Shown here piece after piece: positions 1-6,613 of a stretch of 8,492 nucleotides of DNA. The DNA comes from CAUZEO01 sp963578625 (lineage in GTDB: Bacteria; Verrucomicrobiota; Kiritimatiellia; SLOV01). Every line of letters begins with the position of its first letter. The first letter of the stretch is position 1. Location of the stretch: assembly GCA_963578625.1 (NCBI GenBank), contig CAUZEO010000230.1, positions 1-8,492 on the forward strand, read 5' to 3'. The notes below the pieces were generated by a model. The model saw only the letters and a list, made by a program, of their open reading frames with translations, did no database searches and had not been told where the DNA came from. Both the position numbers and the translations under genes were made by a program.

Positions 1-2
1 AT

Positions 3-1823
3 GTCATCTGGCGCTTCGACCGGTTGCGGGGTCGAATTATCGACGCCCTCCCGAACAATCGGCCCGAACTCACAAATCCGGTCTCCCTGACTGTAGGCCC
101 GAACGGAGACATTTTCATCGGGAATGAAACCGAAGGTTTCAACATACCGGCTCCACCCCATCAGTCTGGCGGGGTCCAGCGATACGACGGGACCACCATG
201 ACGCCGCTCGGAAGGTTCGTAAACATCGGCAGCCGTGGCATCACCTTTGGCCCCGACGGCAATATGTACATGTGCAACGTCGCCGTTGCTCAGAATGGCA
301 GAGTATTTCAGATCGACGGCGCCACCGGCGCGTTTCTTGGTGACTATATTCCGAACCATGGCACTCAACTCGGGCACCCAACCTGGCACAATGGGGACCT
401 GTACGTGACGCAGGCCGCGAGCAACAGCATCCTCCGAATCAGTGACGGAGGGAGTACCATCGCCGATTTCGTGACGCCGGGCGACGGGGGTCTCTTTTCG
501 CCGGGAGGCTTCGCCTTCACCCCGGATGGCGATCTGCTGGCGGGCAGTTGGGGCAATCATCCCAACAATCCAGGCGGAACCAATTCCATCAAGCGGTACA
601 ACGGGACGACGGGCGCCTACATCGGCGACTTCGCCTCGCTGCCCTCGGACAGCCGTCCGTCGGAGGTCGCGTTGGAGATTTCACCGCAGCCCGATCCCGC
701 GAATGATTTTGAGGTCATCGTGTGCACGGACGGAGGTGATACACCCCCCACCTCCGAGGAAGTAGTCCAAAAAATCGATTCGTCTGGAAACGTGACGCTT
801 ACGTTCGATGATCCCAACCCGGCCGGTCATTTGCGATGGACCGGAATCACGCTGGGGCCGGTGGATACTCGCGTCTACGTTTCGTCCCTCGGACTTAACG
901 ACGTGTATCGCTGGAACTTGGACGGAACCTTTATCGATAATTTCACCCTCGGCACTTCAAATCTGAACCAGTCGGACGACCTGACCTTCGACCCAGCCGG
1001 CTCGAAACTTCTCGTGGGCTGCCAGAGCAGTACCGAGAACCTGTACGGCGTTGTTCGATTTGACGGCGCCACCGGGGCTTTCATCGACCGGTTTGCCGAC
1101 ATCTTTGCCGTGACGGGTTGCGCATTCGGTCCCAGTAGTCTCGATCAAAGTAGTGCCAAGAATTTGTATGTAACCCGTACCAACGGGCAAGTTCCGACCT
1201 ACGACGGTACCACGGGGGCTTTTTTGGGGCTCTTTAATGACGTCAGTGACCCGAACGCCAGCAACCTGGGGACGTTCACCAGGGAGCCGAAGGCGCACGA
1301 CGGGTTTATCTACGTGGCGCAAGGCGCCCGGATCTATCGTTTTAATCCCCAGGCATCGGGAGCCCTGCCGGGCAACCTGCTGGAGCCGGAGTTCATTACC
1401 AGCGGCGCGGGAGGAATGACCGTTGCGCAGGGATTCGATTGGGATCCGAGCGGCGACCTCCTGGTCGCCTCCTCGGGCCCGACGAACGGCGTTCGTAAGT
1501 TCGACGGCCGCACGGGAGAATTTCTCGGGATGTTCGTTGTACTCTCCTCGACCTCCGAGCCTACCGACCTGGTCGTGCGAGAGTTTGCCGTCCCGTTCAC
1601 CAGGCCCGAGTTGGCGATTTCCGTAGTCTCGAACCTGACGATTGAAATCAACTTCGACTCCGAGACCGGAAAAACCTACGATCTGCAACTCGAGGCAAAC
1701 CTGCCCGCAGGGACTTGGACCAACGACCCGACGAACGAAGATATCGCCGGCACCGGAACCAATGTCGTGCGGACCATCAACAGCTCAGGCGATGCGCAGA
1801 ACATCCGCGTGAAGACGGACTGA
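3..1823 (+). CDS. Multi-blade beta-propeller (NHL-like) protein with PVC-type C-terminal module, 5'-partial
   Basis: The frame is open from base 3 to the TGA at 1821-1823. A TTG at 24 could act as a start, but the codons before it read V-I-W-R-F-D-R, which continues the propeller repeat, so the true start lies outside the window. Residue numbers here count from that TTG. An anchor of the type R-[FY]-D-G-x-T-G-x-F-[LI]-G-x-F recurs near residues 53, 97, 138, 191, 250, 296, 345, 392, 439 and 492, with a further copy at the left edge. Many blades carry 'F-x-P-x-G-x-L-[LY]-V', as in NHL/SMP-30-like propellers. Residues ~529-599 form a separate beta-rich module (GKTYDLQLEANL, GTWTN, DIAGTGTN) typical of secreted proteins in Verrucomicrobiota and relatives. 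No catalytic residues are recognisable, so a binding or structural role outside the cytoplasm is inferred. The signal peptide, if any, is off-window. The family call is firm; the function is unknown. Confidence 0.85.
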   Translation, partial: VIWRFDRLRGRIIDALPNNRPELTNPVSLTVGPNGDIFIGNETEGFNIPAPPHQSGGVQRYDGTTMTPLGRFVNIGSRGITFGPDGNMYMCNVAVAQNGRVFQIDGATGAFLGDYIPNHGTQLGHPTWHNGDLYVTQAASNSILRISDGGSTIADFVTPGDGGLFSPGGFAFTPDGDLLAGSWGNHPNNPGGTNSIKRYNGTTGAYIGDFASLPSDSRPSEVALEISPQPDPANDFEVIVCTDGGDTPPTSEEVVQKIDSSGNVTLTFDDPNPAGHLRWTGITLGPVDTRVYVSSLGLNDVYRWNLDGTFIDNFTLGTSNLNQSDDLTFDPAGSKLLVGCQSSTENLYGVVRFDGATGAFIDRFADIFAVTGCAFGPSSLDQSSAKNLYVTRTNGQVPTYDGTTGAFLGLFNDVSDPNASNLGTFTREPKAHDGFIYVAQGARIYRFNPQASGALPGNLLEPEFITSGAGGMTVAQGFDWDPSGDLLVASSGPTNGVRKFDGRTGEFLGMFVVLSSTSEPTDLVVREFAVPFTRPELAISVVSNLTIEINFDSETGKTYDLQLEANLPAGTWTNDPTNEDIAGTGTNVVRTINSSGDAQNIRVKTD

Positions 1824-1826
1824 TAG

Positions 1827-1937
1827 AACTACGGAAGGTGATCCGGAGAGTGCGGACTTTAGTCCGCATTGAATCAATGGCCTGTAGCTGCCGGTCTTTC
1901 CGCGTTGCGCTGCTCGGGCTGGAAGCCCAAACTACGG
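1827..1937. repeat. Palindrome-rich REP-like intergenic element
   Basis: This stretch starts 3 bases after the propeller gene's stop codon. It contains a perfect 8-bp inverted repeat, TGCGGACT / AGTCCGCA (1851-1858 and 1861-1868), separated by only TT, and a second short hairpin, GGGCT / AGCCC (1916-1920 and 1924-1928). The 8-mer AACTACGG occurs at both ends (1827-1834 and 1930-1937), like flanking direct repeats. The layout resembles dispersed repetitive palindromic elements found between genes. The first hairpin could also lie in the 3' end of the propeller mRNA, but no T-run follows it, so an intrinsic terminator is not well supported. Whether it is repeated elsewhere in the genome cannot be seen from this window. 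Confidence 0.45.
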
Positions 1938-1987
1938 CATTGCGAGTGGGTAAACTTATTCGAAAAACCTGCAATCGACACCCCCCC

Positions 1988-2254
1988 ATGACGACATTGA
2001 CAAGACTTGCATATTTGACCCTGGTGGTCGGTTCCGCCGTCCCGGCGCTGGCTCAGCCGTGGTTGACGCCATCCCCGGGCGTGAATTTCGCCTCCGGATT
2101 AATCTGCTCGTATAGCCCGTCGCCCAATTACGGCCTCAGTACCGATGCAGGGGATCCGTTTCAGCTCATCGACGGCATCTACAACCTCCACGCCAACCGA
2201 TATCGTGGTGGAAACATTCATCCGCCCGGTCAGAGGAACGATGCTCATCGTTAG
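1988..2254 (+). CDS. Short secreted-protein ORF, probably a truncated gene remnant
   Basis: This 88-residue ORF starts at an ATG preceded by a run of C and no ribosome binding site. Residues 1-22 form a convincing Sec signal peptide: a basic R6, a hydrophobic core LAYLTLVVGSAV, and cleavage after A-L-A. The mature part has S-Y-S-P-S-P-N-Y-G-L-S-T-D-A-G-D-P-F-Q-L-I-D-G-I-Y (41-65), which resembles the start of the N-terminal module on long secreted, carbohydrate-related proteins of Planctomycetota and Verrucomicrobiota. Instead of continuing for hundreds of residues it runs into a low-similarity tail (GGNIHPPGQRNDAHR) and stops. Neither other forward frame resumes a recognisable continuation before the next gene. 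I infer a gene cut short by deletion or recombination, with the only intact part being its start. A genuine small secreted protein is possible but less likely. The family resemblance is from memory and moderate. Confidence 0.5.
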   Translation: MTTLTRLAYLTLVVGSAVPALAQPWLTPSPGVNFASGLICSYSPSPNYGLSTDAGDPFQLIDGIYNLHANRYRGGNIHPPGQRNDAHR

Positions 2255-2330
2255 ATAGATTGGGTGTCCCTTCGCGCCCTCGTCACGAAAGAGCACAAAA
2301 CAGGCGGGCGAGAGATTTGAAGACGGATCG

Positions 2331-3476
2331 ATGAGTTCTACCGGGAAGCACAGTATTCTTCTCTTGGGCATTTCCGGCTACGGCGCCAGCTATGTTCAAG
2401 CCTTGTTGGACGCGCCGGAGGCGGAGAACCTGAACCTGGCGGGGATCGTTGACCCATTTCCGGACCGCTGCGAGAGAATCGGTGAACTCCGGGCGCGCGG
2501 CGCCGTTGTGTGCGCTGAAGTGCGCGAGTTTTACGAGAATGGCGGCACCGCGGACCTGGCGATCCTCAGCACCCCGATTCATCTCCATGCAGAGCAGGCC
2601 ATCTACTGCCTCCATCGCGGCAGTCATGTTTTGTGCGAGAAACCGGCCGCGGCAACGGTGGAGCAGGTTCGGTCCATGATCGATGCCGCCGACACCACCG
2701 GCCGCGTTCTTTCCATCGGGTATCAGTGGTCGTGGTCGGACGCCATCCAGAACCTGAAGCGAGATGTTTTAGCGGGCGATTTTGGACGCCCGACCCGGTT
2801 CAAAAGCCTTGTGCTCTGGCCGCGAAGCCGGTCTTACTTCGCGCGGAATCAGTGGGCGGGCCGGATTCGGGTTGGGGAGCAGGTGGTGAACGACAGTCCG
2901 GTCCAGAACGCAACCGCTCACTATTTGCACAATTGTTTTTATCTTCTCGGGGAGGATCCTCTCCGGAGTGCGCACCCGGCGGAAGTCGGCGCGCGAGCTT
3001 TTCGGGCCAATACCATTGAGAACTACGACACCGCGTTCATCCGGGCACGAACGGGGGACGGTACCGAGATCCTCTATCTTTGCTCCCTTGCAATCCGGGA
3101 GTTCGCGGGACCGTTGCTGACCTATGAATTCGAAGATGCAGTGGTGACGTTCGAGCCTGATCACGGATTCAATGCCCGGCACCGCAATGGGAAGGTCCGG
3201 TCCTATGGTGATCCCATGGCGGAGCCCCGGCACCGCAAGATCTGGCGAACGTTGGATGCGATGGCGGGGGTGGGGCCGTGCCTTTGCGATGCGGAGGCCG
3301 CATTACCGCATGCCATCTGCGTGGAGGCCGCTCAGTCGGCCCACACGGAAACGGTTCCCGCAGACCGGATACGGTGCACGGAGGACGGACCGGACGGCGT
3401 AGTCTATGTGGAGGGGTTGGCGGATCTCATGATGAATAGCTATCGGCAGGGGGAACTGCCTGAATTGAAATGGTAG
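2331..3476 (+). CDS. Gfo/Idh/MocA-family NAD(P)-dependent oxidoreductase
   Basis: This is a complete 381-residue protein, normal for the family (about 330-400). The N-terminal Rossmann fold shows ILLLGISGYG (9-18), a variant of the G-x-G-x-x-G dinucleotide loop with S15 and G16, and an acidic D41 at the end of the second strand (LAGIVDP), which favours NAD(H). The hallmark E-K-P motif is at 103-105 (VLCEKPAA), where the lysine contacts cofactor and substrate. The C-terminal alpha/beta domain carries V-V-N-D-S-P-V-Q-N-A-T-A-H-Y-L-H-N (185-201); D188, H197 and H200 are candidates for the family's substrate-binding and catalytic positions. Members oxidise or reduce sugars, inositols and related polyols in the cytoplasm, but the substrate cannot be assigned. 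The ATG at 2331 lies just before the Rossmann strand and is the natural start, though the upstream ribosome binding site is weak. The gene stands alone on this strand and converges on the transporter operon. Confidence 0.92.
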   Translation: MSSTGKHSILLLGISGYGASYVQALLDAPEAENLNLAGIVDPFPDRCERIGELRARGAVVCAEVREFYENGGTADLAILSTPIHLHAEQAIYCLHRGSHVLCEKPAAATVEQVRSMIDAADTTGRVLSIGYQWSWSDAIQNLKRDVLAGDFGRPTRFKSLVLWPRSRSYFARNQWAGRIRVGEQVVNDSPVQNATAHYLHNCFYLLGEDPLRSAHPAEVGARAFRANTIENYDTAFIRARTGDGTEILYLCSLAIREFAGPLLTYEFEDAVVTFEPDHGFNARHRNGKVRSYGDPMAEPRHRKIWRTLDAMAGVGPCLCDAEAALPHAICVEAAQSAHTETVPADRIRCTEDGPDGVVYVEGLADLMMNSYRQGELPELKW

Positions 3477-3484
3477 CCAGCAAA

Positions 3485-3507
3485 ACGGGTCGTCTGCAGG
3501 CTCCCGT
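3485..3507 (-). terminator. Weak terminator-like hairpin in the convergent gap
   Basis: Read on the minus strand, the 35-base gap after the last transporter gene has ACGGG, a 13-base loop, then CCCGT running into a short T tract (CCCGTTTTG). The position, just beyond the operon's last stop codon at 3512, is right for an intrinsic terminator. The stem is only 5 bp and the T run only four, so termination would be weak. Confidence 0.3.
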
Positions 3508-3511
3508 ATAG

Positions 3512-4540
3512 CTACTGCCGTCCCTCGAGAGAGATCTCGTTCCACCGCAAGCATGAAGCCCAATGTCCCGGTTCCTGTTCTTCGAGGCGCGGGCTTTTCG
3601 TCCGACACGGTTCCGTTGCATACGGGCAGCGGGGATGAAAGGCGCAGCCGGCCGGGGGGTTGGCGGGACTTGGAATTTCGCCTTTCAGAACCCGACGCTT
3701 TCTTGCCGCGGCGGGGTCAGGAACGGGATCATTGAACAGGAGCGCTTCGGTGTAGGGGTGAAGGGGTCGGTTGAACAGGTCTTCCGACCGCGCCACTTCG
3801 ACCACCCGGCCAAGGTACATGACGGCAATCCGGTCGCTCATGAAGCCGACGACGCTCAGGCTGTGGGCGATGAAGAGGTAACTCATCCCACTCTCTTTTT
3901 GCAGTTGCACCAGCAGGTTCAGAATTTGCGACTGCACGGAGACATCGAGCGCCGATACGGCTTCATCGCAGATGATCAGTTCCGGATTCAGTGCCAGAGC
4001 CCGGGCGAGCCCGACTCTCTGCTTCTGGCCCCCGGAGAGTTCGTGTGGATAGCAACCGGCATGAGAAGACTGCAGGCCGACGCGCTCGAGAAGCTGGATC
4101 ACCTGTTCCCGGAGTACGTTGCCTTTTGTGCCATGTTGGACGATCAATGGCTCACCCACCGTTTCGAGGATCGGCATGCGAGGATTGAGGGAACCGTAGG
4201 GATCCTGAAAAATCATCTGCAAATCCCGCCAGGCGATCTTCCTCTCCTTCGATGTCATCCGGGTCATGTCCACTTCGCGTCCGCCTCCCCGAAAGATCAC
4301 GCTTCCCGCGGTCGGTTGAACGAGACCGGCTGCGATCCGGGCAACGGTGGTCTTTCCTGAACCGCTTTCTCCTACAAGCCCGAGGGTTTCTTTCCGCTGC
4401 ACGACGAGATCGACCCCGTCCACCGCCCGGATGGACCCAATGGTTCGCCGGAAAATTCCCTTCTGAATGGGGAAGTACTTTTTCAGTCCGGAGATCTCGA
4501 GCAATGCCGGATCCATGGGCTCTATGGCTTCTTCATTCAT
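3512..4540 (-). CDS. dppF: Dipeptide/oligopeptide ABC transporter ATP-binding protein, DppF/OppF type
   Basis: From the ATG at 4540 this is 342 residues, typical for the F subunit. The opening, L-E-I-S-G-L-K-K-Y-F-P-I-Q-K-G-I-F, is characteristic of DppF/OppF. The nucleotide-binding domain is intact: Walker A GESGSGKTT (57-65), Q-loop Q112, signature LSGGQ (168-172), Walker B LIICDE (188-193), D-loop SALD and H-loop H226. The peptide-transporter C-terminal extension has four cysteines (299, 305, 312, 330) around FHPRCPYA. The equivalent Cys set in a DppD homologue has been reported to bind a 4Fe-4S cluster. It pairs with the D subunit to power uptake at the inner face of the membrane. Its ATG lies within the end of the D gene (8-base overlap), suggesting translational coupling. 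An ATG eight codons downstream (4516) is an alternative start. The reading frame is open further upstream, but that part is not protein-like. The symbol is a family name; the substrate is unknown. Confidence 0.93.
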   Translation of the reverse strand: MNEEAIEPMDPALLEISGLKKYFPIQKGIFRRTIGSIRAVDGVDLVVQRKETLGLVGESGSGKTTVARIAAGLVQPTAGSVIFRGGGREVDMTRMTSKERKIAWRDLQMIFQDPYGSLNPRMPILETVGEPLIVQHGTKGNVLREQVIQLLERVGLQSSHAGCYPHELSGGQKQRVGLARALALNPELIICDEAVSALDVSVQSQILNLLVQLQKESGMSYLFIAHSLSVVGFMSDRIAVMYLGRVVEVARSEDLFNRPLHPYTEALLFNDPVPDPAAARKRRVLKGEIPSPANPPAGCAFHPRCPYATEPCRTKSPRLEEQEPGHWASCLRWNEISLEGRQ

Positions 4541-5522
4541 ACAGCCAGCATTCGACGATGTGATTTTTTTTCGGTTCGAAAGGGAGCGGTCTCTTGAGCG
4601 AACACTTTGCCATGACCGCATCGCAACGAGATGCGAACGGGCACCCTGCGATTTCTTCGGTTGCTTCGGGTACGGAACCGGGTATCACGGTCAAAGTTGA
4701 TTTCGGTTCGGGAGCCAGGGACGGGTTGGTTCGCAACAAGGCGCGGGTATATGGATGCAAGGGGTCGGCGAAGAGACTCTTCACATCCGTCGTTTCCATG
4801 ATCCGGCCCAGGTACATCACCATCACGCGATTCGCCATTTCGGCGATCACGCCCAGGTCATGGGAGATGAACAGGATCGACATGTGGAGTTCGTTCCTCA
4901 GATCTCTGAGAAGCTGGAGGATCTGTCCCTCAATGGTGCCGTCGAGGGAAGTGGTTGGTTCGTCGGCAATCAGGAGTTTCGGATTGCAGGAAAGGGCAAT
5001 ACCAATCATGACCCGTTGGCGCATGCCGCCGCTGAGTTGATGAGGATAGGCATCAACGCGTTGTTCTGGATCCGCAATCTGAACCTGCCGCAACAGCTCG
5101 ATTGCCCGTTCGCGTGCTTCCTTGCGGTTGAGGCCCAGGTGCAGTCGCACGGACTCCCCAATCTGTTCGCCGACGGTATAGACGGGGCTGAGGCTGCGCA
5201 TGGGTTCCTGAAAGATCATGCCCAGTTCGTTCCCGCGAATCCGGCGAATGGCGTCGCTTTTCGCGTCGAGGGAAGCCAGGTCCACCACCTCGTCTTCCCG
5301 GTAATACCGGATCGAGCCGCTGGTAACGCGCCCTCCCAGGCCCGACACCAGGCCCAGGATCGAGTATCCGGTGACTGACTTGCCGCACCCGCTTTCTCCC
5401 ACAATGCCCAGCACCTCGCCCCGGCAAAGATCGAAATCGATTCCGTTCACCGCATAGACGGTTTTTTCGTCGCGCTTAAAACGAATCTCGAGATCGCGAA
5501 TTTGGAGCAGTTTGTCAGTCAT
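4533..5522 (-). CDS. dppD: Dipeptide/oligopeptide ABC transporter ATP-binding protein, DppD/OppD type
   Basis: The protein has 329 residues, starting MTDKLLQIRDLEIRF. The ATP-binding cassette motifs are complete: Walker A GESGCGKS (42-49), Q-loop Q105 in IFQEPMRSLSP, signature LSGGM (163-167) in the DppD-like context YPHQLSGGMRQRVMIGIAL, Walker B LLIADE (183-188) and H-loop H221. The D-loop region reads TTSLDGTIEGQIL where TTALDVTIQAQIL is usual, a mild divergence. The C-terminal extension (PGSVPEATEEIAGCPFASRC) has four cysteines (294, 300, 307, 325), matching the possible iron-sulphur site of this family. It works as a heterodimer with the F subunit. The start at 5522 comes 2 bases after the permease C stop codon and is the first start consistent with the domain. 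The frame is open to 5996 on this strand, but that upstream part lies inside the permease gene and is spurious. Confidence 0.94.
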   Translation of the reverse strand: MTDKLLQIRDLEIRFKRDEKTVYAVNGIDFDLCRGEVLGIVGESGCGKSVTGYSILGLVSGLGGRVTSGSIRYYREDEVVDLASLDAKSDAIRRIRGNELGMIFQEPMRSLSPVYTVGEQIGESVRLHLGLNRKEARERAIELLRQVQIADPEQRVDAYPHQLSGGMRQRVMIGIALSCNPKLLIADEPTTSLDGTIEGQILQLLRDLRNELHMSILFISHDLGVIAEMANRVMVMYLGRIMETTDVKSLFADPLHPYTRALLRTNPSLAPEPKSTLTVIPGSVPEATEEIAGCPFASRCDAVMAKCSLKRPLPFEPKKNHIVECWLYE

Positions 5523-5524
5523 GC

Positions 5525-6613
5525 CTACGAATACGGATCCGCCGCGTCGCGCAGCCCGTCCCCGAGGAAATTGAACGAGAGCACTGCAACGATAATGAGA
5601 AATCCTGGAATCATGATCCAGTGATGGTACACGAGCACTTCGAGCTTGTGGGCATCTTTCAGCAGCATTCCCCAACTTGTCAATGGAGGCGTGATGCCGA
5701 TGCCCAGGAAGCTCAGCGCACTCTCGGCGAGAATCATGCCGGGTACGGAGAGCGTGGCGCATACGATCAAGTGGCTCAGCGTACCCGGAACCAGGTGCTT
5801 GAAGATAATCCGGAACAGCCCGCATCCGGACATCCGGGCCGCCAGCACATAATCTTCTCCGCGATACTGGAGCACCTTGCCGCGGACCACCCGCGCCAGG
5901 CCGCCCCAGTCGATCAGTGACAGAATCACGACAATCAGCAGGTACCGGTACGCGGACGGCAGGGTGATGGGTATCGCCGCGGCCAGAGCAAGCCACAGCG
6001 GCAGAGTGGGGAAGGACATCATGATCTCGATGGTCCGTTGGATGTAGTGATCGACCCTTCCGCCAAGGTAACCGGAAATTACGCCGATTACCGTGCCGAT
6101 CAGAATGGAGAGAGAAACACCCACCAGGGGGACGGACAGGCTCACCTGGCTTCCCATCAGGATTCTGGAATAAAGGTCCCTACCCAGGGGATCCGTCCCC
6201 AATAGATTCCATCTGCATCCCTCGTCCACGCCGAGAAGATGAGTTCGTCCGGAAATCAGCCAGAGTATTCGATATTCCAATCCCTTCACAAAGAAGCGGA
6301 TGGGAAACTGTTGCGACCGGTCTTCCGTATACATCAGGCGTAGGGTGTCCGGGTCGCGGTGCTTGATCAGATTATACACATAGGGCCTGCGCCACTCGCC
6401 TTCTTCACTCTGAAAGTAGATCTTCTGCGGCGGGGCAAGAATGTGTCGCGCCGACTGTTCGACGATATCCATGGTGGCGAGAAACGGAGCGATCACAGTA
6501 ATGAAAAACAACAAGGCAACGACCAGGCCCCCAACCACTCCGAGTTTGTTCTTTCGAAACCTGCGCCAGATCAACTGGCCGATCGTGCGTCCCTGTTCCT
6601 GATTTTCAGTCAT
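5525..6613 (-). CDS. dppC: Dipeptide/oligopeptide ABC transporter permease, DppC/OppC type, with long extracytoplasmic insert
   Basis: This 362-residue inner-membrane permease is longer than the usual ~290-310. The N-terminal region IGQLIWRRFRKNKLGVVGG leads into transmembrane segment 1 (~25-46), as in OppC N-terminal domains. The conserved LLGTDPLGRDLYSR stands at 137-150. Between them is an extracytoplasmic stretch of ~90 residues (~48-137, including EWRRPYVYNLIKHRDPDTLRL and PIRFFVKGLEYRILW). A comparable extra region occurs in a subset of OppC-like permeases. Further membrane segments lie near 157-180, 204-219, 225-243, 282-302 and 333-352. The cytoplasmic coupling ('EAA') loop is EDYVLAARMSGCGLFRIIFKHLVPG, split here as 253-262 and 263-277. 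Its ATG overlaps the stop of permease B by 8 bases, and its stop lies 2 bases before the D ATPase. The family call is certain; substrate specificity is not visible. Confidence 0.94.
   Translation of the reverse strand: MTENQEQGRTIGQLIWRRFRKNKLGVVGGLVVALLFFITVIAPFLATMDIVEQSARHILAPPQKIYFQSEEGEWRRPYVYNLIKHRDPDTLRLMYTEDRSQQFPIRFFVKGLEYRILWLISGRTHLLGVDEGCRWNLLGTDPLGRDLYSRILMGSQVSLSVPLVGVSLSILIGTVIGVISGYLGGRVDHYIQRTIEIMMSFPTLPLWLALAAAIPITLPSAYRYLLIVVILSLIDWGGLARVVRGKVLQYRGEDYVLAARMSGCGLFRIIFKHLVPGTLSHLIVCATLSVPGMILAESALSFLGIGITPPLTSWGMLLKDAHKLEVLVYHHWIMIPGFLIIVAVLSFNFLGDGLRDAADPYS

Noticed and set aside
1..90. ATG at the first base of the window as a gene start
   Set aside because: That frame stops at 88-90. 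The propeller protein uses the frame beginning at base 3.
957..1688. 243-codon open frame on the minus strand
   Set aside because: It lies inside the propeller gene, has no recognisable domain or hydrophobic pattern, and reads as a shadow of the repeated GC-rich coding sequence.
1851..1868. Intrinsic terminator for the propeller gene
   Set aside because: The hairpin is perfect, but a 2-base loop is sterically tight and no T-run follows. It fits a repeat element better.
1938..1987. Sigma-70 promoter ahead of the short secreted ORF
   Set aside because: TTGCGA at 1940 resembles a -35 box, but no acceptable -10 hexamer lies at the right spacing.
2099..2371. 90-codon minus-strand frame across the truncated ORF and the oxidoreductase start
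   Set aside because: It overlaps a signal-peptide ORF and a certain gene start on the other strand and has no ribosome binding site or known motif.
3563..4360. 265-codon plus-strand frame opposite the F ATPase
   Set aside because: The complementary strand encodes intact Walker A, signature and Walker B motifs; the plus-strand product is an antisense shadow.
5523..5996. N-terminal extension of the D ATPase by 158 residues
   Set aside because: The extra part overlaps permease C in another frame and is not protein-like. The ABC domain begins directly after the ATG at 5522.
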